Shown one piece after another: positions 42,997-51,583 of a stretch of 57,666 nt of DNA. The stretch covers positions 1-57,666 of the forward strand of contig JBPCKT010000146.1 in NCBI GenBank assembly GCA_051004015.1, written 5' to 3'. The position numbers were made by a program, and so were the translations under genes. The notes under the pieces are model-generated. The model searched no databases. It was not told where the DNA came from and worked only from the letters and a program-made list of their open reading frames with translations. This stretch comes from SXOA01 sp051004015 (GTDB lineage Bacteria; Planctomycetota; Planctomycetia; Pirellulales; Pirellulaceae). Position 1 is the first letter of the stretch. Each line of letters opens with the position of its first letter.

Positions 42997-43926
42997 TTAT
43001 TCTGGCGGTGCCTTGGCTTGGCTGGTTTCTTCGATAAACGCCCGCGCCTCCTTGATCACGTCCGGGGTGACTCGCATGTGCCCCTGATTCTTGTAGATCG
43101 AAATGCGGTGCGGGGCTTTCGCCTTTTCCATCGCGGCCGCCAGGTCCCGCGCCTGCTGAACGGGAACGGACCCATCGTTGTCGGAATGCAGAATCAGCAT
43201 CGGCCTGGTCTTGGCGGTGATGTGCCGGATGGGCGACGCCAGCCGTCGCGCTTCCAGCGCGTCACCGCTTGCCGGCTTCCAAAGGTTTCCCCACGACAAC
43301 TCCTCCAGCTCATAGGGAGCCGAGAGGCTGATGACGCCGCGAATGTCGGCGGACTGTTTTTCCCAGCCCCCAGTCCGGGCAAAAGGGCCATCCCCCAAGG
43401 TGGCGGCCAACGACACCAGGTGCCCTCCCGCGGACATGCCGATCAGAAAAATCCGCTCGGCATCGATCTGGTATTCGTCGGCGTGAGCATGCACCCAGCG
43501 GATGGCGCACTGCAGGTCCTGGTAGCACGCCGGCGGCGGAGTACACCCCGCCAGCCTGTAGTCGATGGTCATCGCGAAGAACCCGAAACCGGCCCACTGC
43601 TGGACGTCGATGGCCCCTTCGCGGGCATCCGTTCTCGAGCTGCCGACCCACCGGCCGCCGTGGACCGAGAGGATGACCGGGAATCGCCCCTTCCCTGCAG
43701 GATAGGCGATATCCGCGACCAAACCCGCCCCCTGGACGCTGCCGTAGACTACGTCCCGCCTAACGACCACATTGCCCGATTGGCCGGCGGCTGATTCTTG
43801 CTCATCGGCTCTCGTCTCGACCAGAGGCGCGGACGCGAAACAGAGCGATGCGGCAAGGAACGTCAAAGAGCTTCGCATGAAGTCACTTACCGGATGAGTT
43901 TTCATTGTCGATCTCGCTGAATTCAT
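42997..43926 (-). CDS. secreted alpha/beta-hydrolase (carboxylesterase-like)
   Basis: 309 residues from ATG 43926, whose ATGA overlaps the stop of the upstream gene; ATG 43905 or 43878 are alternatives. A signal peptide ends near ETRA. Esterase motifs: oxyanion VHGGRW (HGG type), nucleophile elbow GMSAGG, a LHSDNDGSVPVQQA segment with the acid, and a C-terminal NQGHM His. This is the BD-FAE/lipase-like group common beside planctomycete sulfatases. It probably hydrolyses ester groups on polysaccharides. Translational coupling links it to the propeller-like protein upstream. Confidence 0.88.
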   Translation of the reverse strand: MNSARSTMKTHPVSDFMRSSLTFLAASLCFASAPLVETRADEQESAAGQSGNVVVRRDVVYGSVQGAGLVADIAYPAGKGRFPVILSVHGGRWVGSSRTDAREGAIDVQQWAGFGFFAMTIDYRLAGCTPPPACYQDLQCAIRWVHAHADEYQIDAERIFLIGMSAGGHLVSLAATLGDGPFARTGGWEKQSADIRGVISLSAPYELEELSWGNLWKPASGDALEARRLASPIRHITAKTRPMLILHSDNDGSVPVQQARDLAAAMEKAKAPHRISIYKNQGHMRVTPDVIKEARAFIEETSQAKAPPE

Positions 43927-45464
43927 TTTGTCTGGTAAGCGAACAGGCGCGCGTTTCTCAAGGAGAATTCCAGGCGGATTGGCCGTCCTTTCAGCATGGA
44001 AAGCGGCCTCGCCCATTTTACGGGCGCATCGAGCGAGTCGCTGGTGGTAGGCTCGCAGTCCTGGAACCGGAAGCCGGGAATCGCTTCGCCGTCGTCCGTG
44101 GCAACTTGAACTCGCACTTCGCCCCCCTTTGCGTCGACGTTGAGCGTTAGGGCTTCCGCGGTGAGGATTACGGAAGGAGTGGTGATGGTTCCCACGGTCT
44201 CGCCTGCCAGTCGCGCGACAAACCGATCCCGCTGCAATGTCACTACTCCGAACTGTCGATCGACCGAGTGCTGGTATTTATGTCCCCAGCGGTAGCCGGC
44301 ATAGTAGAGGTGGACGTCGTCCCCCACGGCGGCCGAGCTGCCGACCCACGCCATTGCATGGTCCCAGGTTCCCACGCGCGGATCGGGCTCGAAGAATTTA
44401 TCGGTGTGTCGGTCGCGCTGCCAGGTTTCGCCATCGCGGGTCCACGCCAGAACCGTGTAGCCCATCCCCGAGCCTCCCCCGAGCCCGAAACCAGATGCGC
44501 CCAGGCCGGCCGAGCCTTTGGTGTTGGCGGCGACCGCTTCCGGTGGCGCCCCTTCGGGAGAGAGGTCGTCGCGTAGCACCCGCAAGAAGGCGATGATAAT
44601 GTCGCCGCGAACTAGGAACCCGGCCGGACCATACCACTGCGTGATTCCCGCGTCCTTCTCATCCGGCGAAAAGACTAACTTCGGCGCGCTCCAGGTCTTG
44701 AAGTCCTGGCTGAAGCTGGTGTAGTAGCGGCGGATGCTGGCGCTGACTTTTTTCCCTTCCGCATTGGTCCAACTGAAAGGATCGTAGGTCTTTCCAAACA
44801 GGAAATACCGCTGGCGAATGGGATCATAGGCCGCCGACCAGATGTCATCTCCGTTATTTGCCTTAAGGATCGGCTTGCCGCCGTTATGCATGGTCCAGTT
44901 CACGCCATTGGATGAGAATGCGATCCGCGGCCCAACCTGTTTTCCGGCGTCAAAGTACAGGACCTTGTACCGTTCCGCCGCCGGCCGGTGCAGCGGTCCA
45001 TCGTCGAGCACATTCGCGCCAAAGCGAACCCGGCCATCGTCCACAAGCGACCTCAGGCGCTCATAGGGACCAGGCCAGCGGAGGCCGTCAGGCGAGTCCA
45101 AGGTACCGGTGATGCCGTAGAAGGCGCCGTCGGCCGGGTCATCGACCACGTCGACGTTGTACCACATCCGAAACGGATTCCCCGATGCTGCCGGATCATG
45201 CAGGACGGTGAGAAACGGTTGCCAGTTTTGATGGTCCGGGGCGCCTGTGACAATTGGCTTCTGGAGAAATCGCCGTGGCGAGATCACCTTGCGTTCGACC
45301 CCGGTGCTGCGTGCGATGAAGTGATCGTCCAGCAGCAGGTGGACCCCATTTTTGAGCATGATGGCCTGGTGTGCCTCGGGGCGGCCACGTTCTGCTTCGG
45401 CGTGAGTGGCGATGAAGGAAGACAGCACGGTCAGAATCCAGCAGGCCAAAACCGATTTCGCCAT
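43923..45464 (-). CDS. secreted propeller-like protein, possible glycoside-hydrolase relative
   Basis: 513 residues from ATG 45464 with a signal peptide ending ATHAEA. Repeated strand patterns with Asp and Trp (NPFRMWYNVDVVDD, IAFSSNGVNWTMHNGGKPI, YYTSFSQDFKTWSAPKLVF, VLAWTRDGETWQRD, VHLYYAGYRWGHKY) resemble a five-bladed beta-propeller of GH32/43/62/117 type. I could not identify the catalytic triad. The last 90 residues look like a beta-sandwich. The coupled esterase downstream supports a role in polysaccharide breakdown outside the cytoplasm. Confidence 0.75.
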   Translation of the reverse strand: MAKSVLACWILTVLSSFIATHAEAERGRPEAHQAIMLKNGVHLLLDDHFIARSTGVERKVISPRRFLQKPIVTGAPDHQNWQPFLTVLHDPAASGNPFRMWYNVDVVDDPADGAFYGITGTLDSPDGLRWPGPYERLRSLVDDGRVRFGANVLDDGPLHRPAAERYKVLYFDAGKQVGPRIAFSSNGVNWTMHNGGKPILKANNGDDIWSAAYDPIRQRYFLFGKTYDPFSWTNAEGKKVSASIRRYYTSFSQDFKTWSAPKLVFSPDEKDAGITQWYGPAGFLVRGDIIIAFLRVLRDDLSPEGAPPEAVAANTKGSAGLGASGFGLGGGSGMGYTVLAWTRDGETWQRDRHTDKFFEPDPRVGTWDHAMAWVGSSAAVGDDVHLYYAGYRWGHKYQHSVDRQFGVVTLQRDRFVARLAGETVGTITTPSVILTAEALTLNVDAKGGEVRVQVATDDGEAIPGFRFQDCEPTTSDSLDAPVKWARPLSMLKGRPIRLEFSLRNARLFAYQTK

Positions 45465-45680
45465 TGGCGGGCGGAGAATCGAGAATTCAGCGAAGTCCGC
45501 CTTCGATTCCATGAGATGTCTCCGGGACGAAATCGGATTGGAAAGACTGTTAGGCCGAGTCGGACGGTTTTCCAGGAGCGAAATACGCGTGGATAGCTCC
45601 GAGTCGATTCGTGCTCGGTTAACCGGGTACTGGGGTCAGGTGTACAGAATATGTGACGCTCAAGGAACCCGTCATGGCCG

Positions 45681-46673
45681 TCATTTTTCGCTACTGAGCG
45701 GGTTCTTTCGCTCGGTCCATTCGTAACCGGCTTCTTCGAGCTTCTGCCAGAGGCGGAGATACAGGAACTTCTGGATTTCGGCGGGAGTCTGCAACCCCTT
45801 GTTGAGCAGACCGGTCCCTTGCAGGCTGGTTTCCTCCTCCACGAAGAACAGATCCTGCTTCTTGGCCGCTTCTTTCTCGTCGGTCGGCGGCTTGCCGTGG
45901 AATTTTAGCATGGCCGTGTACATTCGCTTGGCGTCTGCATAGGGTTTGGCTTCTTGCTTCCCCACGCATATGAGCGTCGAGAGCTTGGCTCTCACAACTT
46001 GATGCCCCAAGGGTCCGCGGGTAGTTACTCCCCGAAAGGACTCGACGGGAGAGAGCAGCACCATGGCCTTCACGTCCTGCCCTTGCTTGATGGAGGGTAG
46101 CGAGCGGACATTCCAATCCGCGGCGGACCACATCATGGCGATCGTGCTGCCGAGCTCTGCGCCGATGACACACAGGGCCTCAATATTGAGCTCGCCCGCG
46201 TTGTTCTTTTCCATAAGGAACTGTTTGATCGCTTCGACGTCCAGAACCATCTTCTCGATATCCGCTCCCTTCATCTTTTCCAGATTGAATTCCTCGCTGT
46301 CGCCGCCTGGCAATTTGTACGTCAAGCTCTGGCCGTGGCCGCGCATGTCCGGGCAAATCACGGCATAGCCCTGACTCTGCAAGAAGCTAGCCAAGGCGTG
46401 CCATTCGCTGCGGTTCCCTTCCCAGCCGTGAAGCATAATGACGGGAATTGCTTTTTTCTTGAGTTTGCTGGCGTAATAGGTGGCCTTGATGCGGACGTCG
46501 TCCTTGGTCTCGACAGTAATGTTTTCAGGCTCGGGGACTTTGTCCTTTTCCTCGACCTCCTTCGATTTCGGCTGGCCCAAGGCGGAGGTATTCCCTGCCA
46601 GCAGGGCGACCGCGAGGCAGGCCAGAGCGGCACATCGAATCCAAACAGCCGACGGAAAAGATGAAGAGTTCAT
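45681..46673 (-). CDS. secreted alpha/beta-hydrolase-fold protein lacking the nucleophile Ser
   Basis: 330 residues from ATG 46673. Signal peptide about 1-32 (ending SALGQ). The hydrolase fold is clear: VIMLHGWEGNRSEW, then VICPDMRGHGQS, as in the S33/monoglyceride-lipase-like group. The nucleophile elbow, normally GxSxG, reads GAELG (161-165), with E163 where Ser is expected; the codon is GAG, two changes away from an AGC/TCN serine. The protein may be inactive as a hydrolase, or may use another chemistry. It stands alone on its strand. Confidence 0.8.
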   Translation of the reverse strand: MNSSSFPSAVWIRCAALACLAVALLAGNTSALGQPKSKEVEEKDKVPEPENITVETKDDVRIKATYYASKLKKKAIPVIMLHGWEGNRSEWHALASFLQSQGYAVICPDMRGHGQSLTYKLPGGDSEEFNLEKMKGADIEKMVLDVEAIKQFLMEKNNAGELNIEALCVIGAELGSTIAMMWSAADWNVRSLPSIKQGQDVKAMVLLSPVESFRGVTTRGPLGHQVVRAKLSTLICVGKQEAKPYADAKRMYTAMLKFHGKPPTDEKEAAKKQDLFFVEEETSLQGTGLLNKGLQTPAEIQKFLYLRLWQKLEEAGYEWTERKNPLSSEK

Positions 46674-47179
46674 AAGAAACAAAGTTGTTGAGGCCCCCGT
46701 GAATTCGCTCGCGAGCAAACTATCATCATCCTAAGTTTACGCAGCGGCCAGCGTCAATCAACAAAATGCACAGCTGGGCTGTGGCGATGGAACCTCCCTA
46801 TTGCTGTCCAGGTTCTCTTGCCCCCCCCTAACAGGGTGGCAAGATGGCAGATGACTGGCCTTTTGCCGTCTTCCCCGGCGGAGGGGAGCAGATTTGACCG
46901 ATAATTGGCCTGCTTGCCGCATCGGTATTCCGAGTACATCGGCTGAGGCTATGCGCTTTAGCAGCAGGCACATTGGGCAATTTTGGCCCGGCAGCGAGCA
47001 ATAGGTCCGCCCCAGTTATGCGAATCAGGGCAGAGTTGCTTGCTTATTAGGGTCAATTCGAGGACAATTCGGCTGGTAACGGAGAACCCGTCCAGGAACC
47101 ATCTTAGGACGAGTTGGCGGTGCGCGCCGGGGTGCTATCACCCGTGCCCAGCGCCAGGAATCGCAACAGGAGCAGGGCT
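46674..47179. other. non-coding stretch between divergent genes
   Basis: About 500 bases between the hydrolase-like gene and the vWA gene. I see no convincing gene, tRNA or repeat. Open frames at 46754-46973 on the minus strand lack ribosome-binding sites and protein-like composition. It presumably holds both promoters. Confidence 0.4.
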
Positions 47180-49192
47180 GTGAAGATGATTCAAGGACTG
47201 CGGACTTGGTGGCAGCGTCAAACCGGGGAAGACGAGACGCCCTTTGATGGCGATTCGCCCGCCCTCATCGTCAGCCTATTGACGCATCTGGTGCTTGTTG
47301 TGGCACTGGGACTGACCCCGCTGGTCGTACCCAACAACCAGCTCACGCTGACCGTCATTTCCGTGCCGGAGACGGAGGACGTGGTTGAATTGAAGGTCCC
47401 CGAAGAATTCTACTTCAGCGACCAGCCCAGCGAAGAAGTCGGGGCCAACAGCGTTCAAGGAGAGGCGATGGCCCTCTCCGAAGCTCCGATCATATCCGAA
47501 GTTTCCGTCATACCCAGTCACCACGAGATTCTACCGGAAGTTGATGTCGCCAACGTCGAAATCAACAATGCCATCGAAGTTGCCACGGGCCTGCACTACA
47601 ACGCCAACATGGCGGTGAAAGGAGCAGCCGGCGAAGGGACGACCGGGGCGGTGGGGGCGATTGACCGCCTGACGCACGAAATCTTGCTGTCGCTGGAAGA
47701 GCGGAAGACGCTAGTGGTCTGGTGCTTCGATTCGACGGCCAGCCTGGTTCCGCAACGCAACGCGATTCATGACCGTTTCGACAAGATTTATGAAGAGCTG
47801 GGGATCATTGAGGCGGCTGGCAACAAGGCCTTCAAAAAGCATGAAGACGAGCCGCTGCTCTCCAGCATCGTCGCCTTTGGCAACACGGTGGACCTGATCA
47901 CCAAGAAGCCCACGAGCAGTCTGGCGGAGCTCAAGTCGGCGGTGAAGGGAATCAAGAATGACGATTCCGGCAACGAAAACGTGTTTCGCACGGTCTACGA
48001 AGTCGCCAAGAACTACGATAAATACCGCTATGTTCCCGCCGGAGGGGAGCCCGAACGGAATGTGATGATCGTCGTTTTCACGGACGAAGCCGGAACGGAT
48101 CAAAAAGGCCTGGATGAAACTGTCAAGCTCTGCCGCCGTCACACCATGCCGGTATACGTGGTCGGCGTGCCCGCTCCGTTTGGCCGCAAGGAAACACTGA
48201 TGAAGTGGGTCGACCCCGATCCGAAGTACGATCAGACGGCCAAGTGGGGCGTCGTGGATCAAGGGCCGGAGTCGCTCTATCCCGAGCGGATCAAGCTCAA
48301 CTTCTCCAGCAGCAAGGAAGACGACCTGGCCATCGATTCCGGCTTTGGTCCTTATTCCCTGACGCGGCTATGCGTGGAGACGGGGGGGATCTATTTCTCC
48401 GTGCATCCGAATCGGGACGTGCGGCGGGCCGTGAGCCGGCAGGAGACGCAGGCATTTTCCTCGCACATTTCCCACTTCTTTGATCCGGAAACCATGCGGC
48501 GTTATCGCCCGGACTACGTTTCCACCTCCGAGTATGAGAAGCGGGTGAGCGCCAGCAAGGCCCGGCACGCATTGGTGCGAGCGGCCGAAATGTCGCAGCT
48601 CGACCAGATGGCGAGCCCGAATCTGCGGTTCGTGAAAACGGATGAAGCGGCTTTTTCCACGGCGCTGTCCGAGGCCCAGCAAGAAGCGGCCCGCCTCGAA
48701 CCGAAAATCAATCAGCTTTATGAAGTGCTCCGCAGCGGCGAGGGGGACCGCGACAAAGAAGAAACTCCCCGCTGGCAAGCCGGCTACGATTTGGCGATGG
48801 GGCGGGTGCTCGCCGTCAAGGTCCGCACCGAGGCTTATAACGCCATGCTCGCTTCCGCCAAGCGAGGACTCAAGCCGAAGGATCCCAAGAACAACACGTG
48901 GACACTTAAGCCCGCGGACGAAATCTCCGTCGGCAGCCAACTCGCCAAGCTGGGCGAGCGGGCCAGGATGTATCTCAGCCGCGTGATCAAGGATCATCCC
49001 GGCACGCCGTGGGCACTGCTTGCCGAAAAGGAACTCAGCGATCCGGTCGGCTGGGTGTGGGTTGATTCGTTCACCGACCTGACCCCTCGCAAAATGGGTG
49101 ATGGCGGCAACGGCAATCCTGCGCCGGCCAAAAACGATGCCAAAATGATGCTCAAAAAGCCGCCGCCCAGCCGCCCTCCGCCCAAGCTGTAA
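47180..49192 (+). CDS. membrane-anchored von Willebrand factor A protein
   Basis: 670 residues from GTG 47180, which has AGGAG seven bases upstream; ATG 47186 is the alternative. One span at about 27-50 (ALIVSLLTHLVLVVALGL), followed by an acidic, valine-rich region. The vWA domain spans about 165-400: WCFDSTAS (D184, T186, S188) gives the MIDAS D-x-T-x-S, and VVFTDEAGTD adds the later metal-ion residues. The C-terminal 200 residues are helical, ending Lys/Pro-rich. The domain should bind a ligand via a divalent ion. A terminator follows at 49226. Confidence 0.85.
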   Translation: MKMIQGLRTWWQRQTGEDETPFDGDSPALIVSLLTHLVLVVALGLTPLVVPNNQLTLTVISVPETEDVVELKVPEEFYFSDQPSEEVGANSVQGEAMALSEAPIISEVSVIPSHHEILPEVDVANVEINNAIEVATGLHYNANMAVKGAAGEGTTGAVGAIDRLTHEILLSLEERKTLVVWCFDSTASLVPQRNAIHDRFDKIYEELGIIEAAGNKAFKKHEDEPLLSSIVAFGNTVDLITKKPTSSLAELKSAVKGIKNDDSGNENVFRTVYEVAKNYDKYRYVPAGGEPERNVMIVVFTDEAGTDQKGLDETVKLCRRHTMPVYVVGVPAPFGRKETLMKWVDPDPKYDQTAKWGVVDQGPESLYPERIKLNFSSSKEDDLAIDSGFGPYSLTRLCVETGGIYFSVHPNRDVRRAVSRQETQAFSSHISHFFDPETMRRYRPDYVSTSEYEKRVSASKARHALVRAAEMSQLDQMASPNLRFVKTDEAAFSTALSEAQQEAARLEPKINQLYEVLRSGEGDRDKEETPRWQAGYDLAMGRVLAVKVRTEAYNAMLASAKRGLKPKDPKNNTWTLKPADEISVGSQLAKLGERARMYLSRVIKDHPGTPWALLAEKELSDPVGWVWVDSFTDLTPRKMGDGGNGNPAPAKNDAKMMLKKPPPSRPPPKL

Positions 49193-49225
49193 CGTAGCGA
49201 TGCTTCGCCTGAATTGATTGAGCAA

Positions 49226-49251
49226 GGCCCGGAACTATCCGGGCCTTTTTT
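49226..49251 (+). terminator. Rho-independent terminator after the vWA gene
   Basis: GGCCCGGA (49226-49233) pairs perfectly with TCCGGGCC (49238-49245) across a four-base loop, followed by TTTTTT (49246-49251). It lies 34 bases after the vWA stop codon and is the clearest intrinsic terminator in the window. Confidence 0.9.
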
Positions 49252-49300
49252 GCTGGCTTACCACTCACCACCAACCACTCACGATTCACTCATACCTCCC

Positions 49301-50083
49301 ATGTCCCTCCTCGACCGCTTCCGCCTCGACGGCAAACGACTCTTCATCACCGGCGGCAGCCGCGGCCTTGGACGTGAAATGGCGCTGGCTTGCGCTGAAA
49401 TGGGAGCTGACGTCGTTCTTGTGGGGCGCGACCTGCCGAGTCTAGAGAAGACGGCAGCGGAAATTCGGGCGCTGGGGCGACAGTCCTTCACCATCAACGC
49501 CGACGTCAGCAAAACCGACGAGTGCGAGGCCGCTTGTCACAAAGCGCTCACGGAAGCCGGGCCGATTCACATTTTGATCAACAACGCCGGCGGCCGGCGG
49601 CAGAACATCCCCACGCACGAGATGCCGCTGGAAACATGGCGGGAGTTGGTCGATCTTAATCTCACCAGTGTCTTTCTCTGCACCAAGATCCTCGGCGGCG
49701 CGATGATCGCCCGCGGCCAAGGGGGGAAGATCATCAACATTGCCAGCATCAACGCCCTCGTCGCCGGCCGCAAGATCGAAGGCCGCCACTACGAGACCTG
49801 CAAAGCCGCCGTGGTGCAGTTCACGCGCGCCGTCGCCGCCGACTGGGCCCCGCACAAGATCAACGTCAACGCCATCCTCCCCGGCGGCTTCATGACCGAG
49901 CCCAACCAGCGATGGCGCAAAATCCATCCGGAAGTGACTGAGGCCTTCCTGCAGCAGATTCCCATGGGCGATTTCGGCCCTCCCGAAGACCTCGGCCCCC
50001 TCGCCGTCTACCTCGCCAGCGACGCCAGCCGGTATATGACGGGAGCGTCGCTGGTGATCGATGGGGGGTATACGCTGTGGTAG
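49301..50083 (+). CDS. short-chain dehydrogenase/reductase
   Basis: 260 residues from ATG 49301 (the frame extends upstream into the terminator region, which cannot be coding). Classical SDR motifs: TGGSRGLG (17-24) for NAD(P), NNAG, catalytic Ser in INIASINAL, and YxxxK in HYETCKAAV. It ends with the usual GASLVIDGGYTLW. The presence of Arg after the glycine motif (SRG) and no acidic residue at the end of strand 2 (VGRD) suggest NADP preference. The substrate is unknown; gluconate or sugar-alcohol reductases are similar. Confidence 0.92.
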   Translation: MSLLDRFRLDGKRLFITGGSRGLGREMALACAEMGADVVLVGRDLPSLEKTAAEIRALGRQSFTINADVSKTDECEAACHKALTEAGPIHILINNAGGRRQNIPTHEMPLETWRELVDLNLTSVFLCTKILGGAMIARGQGGKIINIASINALVAGRKIEGRHYETCKAAVVQFTRAVAADWAPHKINVNAILPGGFMTEPNQRWRKIHPEVTEAFLQQIPMGDFGPPEDLGPLAVYLASDASRYMTGASLVIDGGYTLW

Positions 50084-50102
50084 TGGGCTGGCCCCCGCCG
50101 TC

Positions 50103-50108
50103 TATAAT
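50103..50108 (+). promoter_or_regulatory. TATAAT -10 element nine bases ahead of a start codon
   Basis: A perfect -10 hexamer lies at 50103-50108, only nine bases from the ATG at 50117, so transcription would begin within a few bases of the start codon. No -35 match is seen at 17-base spacing. Either the message is leaderless or this is a chance match. Confidence 0.35.
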
Positions 50109-50116
50109 GGAAAGTT

Positions 50117-51580
50117 ATGCCGCGACTAGCTAGTTACCTCTGTCAGCGCCTCTCGCCATTGCCTCTTGATCGCCGCTCCTTCCTCCGCCAGGCCGGCTGT
50201 GGATTTGGGGCGGTGGCACTCTCCGCGCTCTTAGCCCAAGGAGATTTCGAAAACAGCATCATCGCCGCGGAATCGGACCCGAGCGGCGACCCGCTCGCGC
50301 CGCGCAAGCCGCATTTTGCGGCGAAGGCGAAAAGCGTCATCTATCTCTATATGGACGGCGGGCCGAGCCAGGTCGATACTTTCGATCCCAAGCCGCGGCT
50401 GGCGGCGGAGAGCGGCAAGCCGTTTGCCATGAAGATTGAGCCGACGCAGTTCAACAACAACGGGGCCACGCTTGGCTCGCCGTGGAAGTTTCAGCAGCAC
50501 GGCCAGAGCGGCATTCCGGTCAGCGAGCTCTTTCCCGGTGTGGCCCAGCACGCGGACAAGCTGGCGGTCATCCGCTCCATGACCAGCCAGTTCCCGGAGC
50601 ACACCAGCGCCAACTACTTCTTGCACACCGGCACCGGCGTGCAAGGGCGGCCCAGCATGGGGGCCTGGTTCGGCTACGGCCTGGGGAGCGAGTGCCGCGA
50701 CCTGCCGGGATTCGTCGTCATCAACGGAGGGCTGGTTCCCCCCGGCGGGCTCGACAACTTCAACAGCGGCTTTCTACCCGCCAGCTATCAGGGATCCATT
50801 TTTACCGCCGCCAACCCGCCGGTCGCTAACATCAATCGCACAGAGCTCACGGACCAACTTCAAAAGAACAAGCTGGCCCTGCTCAAGAAACTAGATGAAG
50901 AGCGGCTCGAGGCGACGGGCAAAAACGGCGCGGTCGAATCGGCCATCGCCAACTATGAACTCGCGTACCGGATGCAGACCGTCGTCCCCGGCCTCACGGA
51001 CCTCAAGGACGAAACAGCCGCCACGCAGCAGATGTATGGCCTGGACGCCAAGTTCCCGCACACCGCCTCTTTCGCCCGGCAATGCCTTCTCGCGCGGCGA
51101 TTAGTCGAAAGAGGCGTCCGGTTCATCGAGCTCACCTGCCCCAACTGCGGCCACGACCGCTGGGACCAGCACAGCGGCCTGAAGAAAGGGCACGACGACA
51201 ACGCCCGCGCCGTCGACCAGCCAATCGCGGCCCTGCTGACGGACCTCGCCCAGCGGGGCTTGCTCGACAGCACGCTGGTCATCTTCTCCGGCGAATTCGG
51301 CCGCACTCCGTTCGCCCAAGGCTCCGATGGCCGCGACCACAACCCGTTCGGCTTCAGCCTCTGGCTCGCCGGCGGCGGCATCAAAGGGGGGACCATCCAC
51401 GGCCAGACCGACGAATACGGCTACAAAACGGTCGAAAACAAAGCCGAAATTCACGACCTGCACGCCACGATGCTGCACCTCCTCGGCATCGACCACACCC
51501 GCCTCACCTTCCGCTTCAGCGGCCGCGACATGCGGCTGACTGATGTGCATGGGAAGGTAATCAAAGAGATCCTGGCGTAG
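50117..51580 (+). CDS. DUF1501 protein, Tat-exported (copy 3)
   Basis: 487 residues. The Tat signal RRSFLRQAGCGFGAVALSALLAQ follows an 18-residue basic start. DUF1501 motifs: VIYLYMDGGPSQVDTFDPKP, GRPSMGAWFGYGLGSECRDLPGFVV, ERGVRFIELTCPNCGHDRWDQH, IFSGEFGRTPFAQGSDGRDHNPFG. It is close in plan to the 13952 copy. Such genes are normally preceded by a DUF1549/DUF1553 gene in planctomycetes; here the upstream gene is an SDR. Its end is three bases from the convergent DUF3500 gene. Confidence 0.93.
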   Translation: MPRLASYLCQRLSPLPLDRRSFLRQAGCGFGAVALSALLAQGDFENSIIAAESDPSGDPLAPRKPHFAAKAKSVIYLYMDGGPSQVDTFDPKPRLAAESGKPFAMKIEPTQFNNNGATLGSPWKFQQHGQSGIPVSELFPGVAQHADKLAVIRSMTSQFPEHTSANYFLHTGTGVQGRPSMGAWFGYGLGSECRDLPGFVVINGGLVPPGGLDNFNSGFLPASYQGSIFTAANPPVANINRTELTDQLQKNKLALLKKLDEERLEATGKNGAVESAIANYELAYRMQTVVPGLTDLKDETAATQQMYGLDAKFPHTASFARQCLLARRLVERGVRFIELTCPNCGHDRWDQHSGLKKGHDDNARAVDQPIAALLTDLAQRGLLDSTLVIFSGEFGRTPFAQGSDGRDHNPFGFSLWLAGGGIKGGTIHGQTDEYGYKTVENKAEIHDLHATMLHLLGIDHTRLTFRFSGRDMRLTDVHGKVIKEILA

Positions 51581-51583
51581 GGA

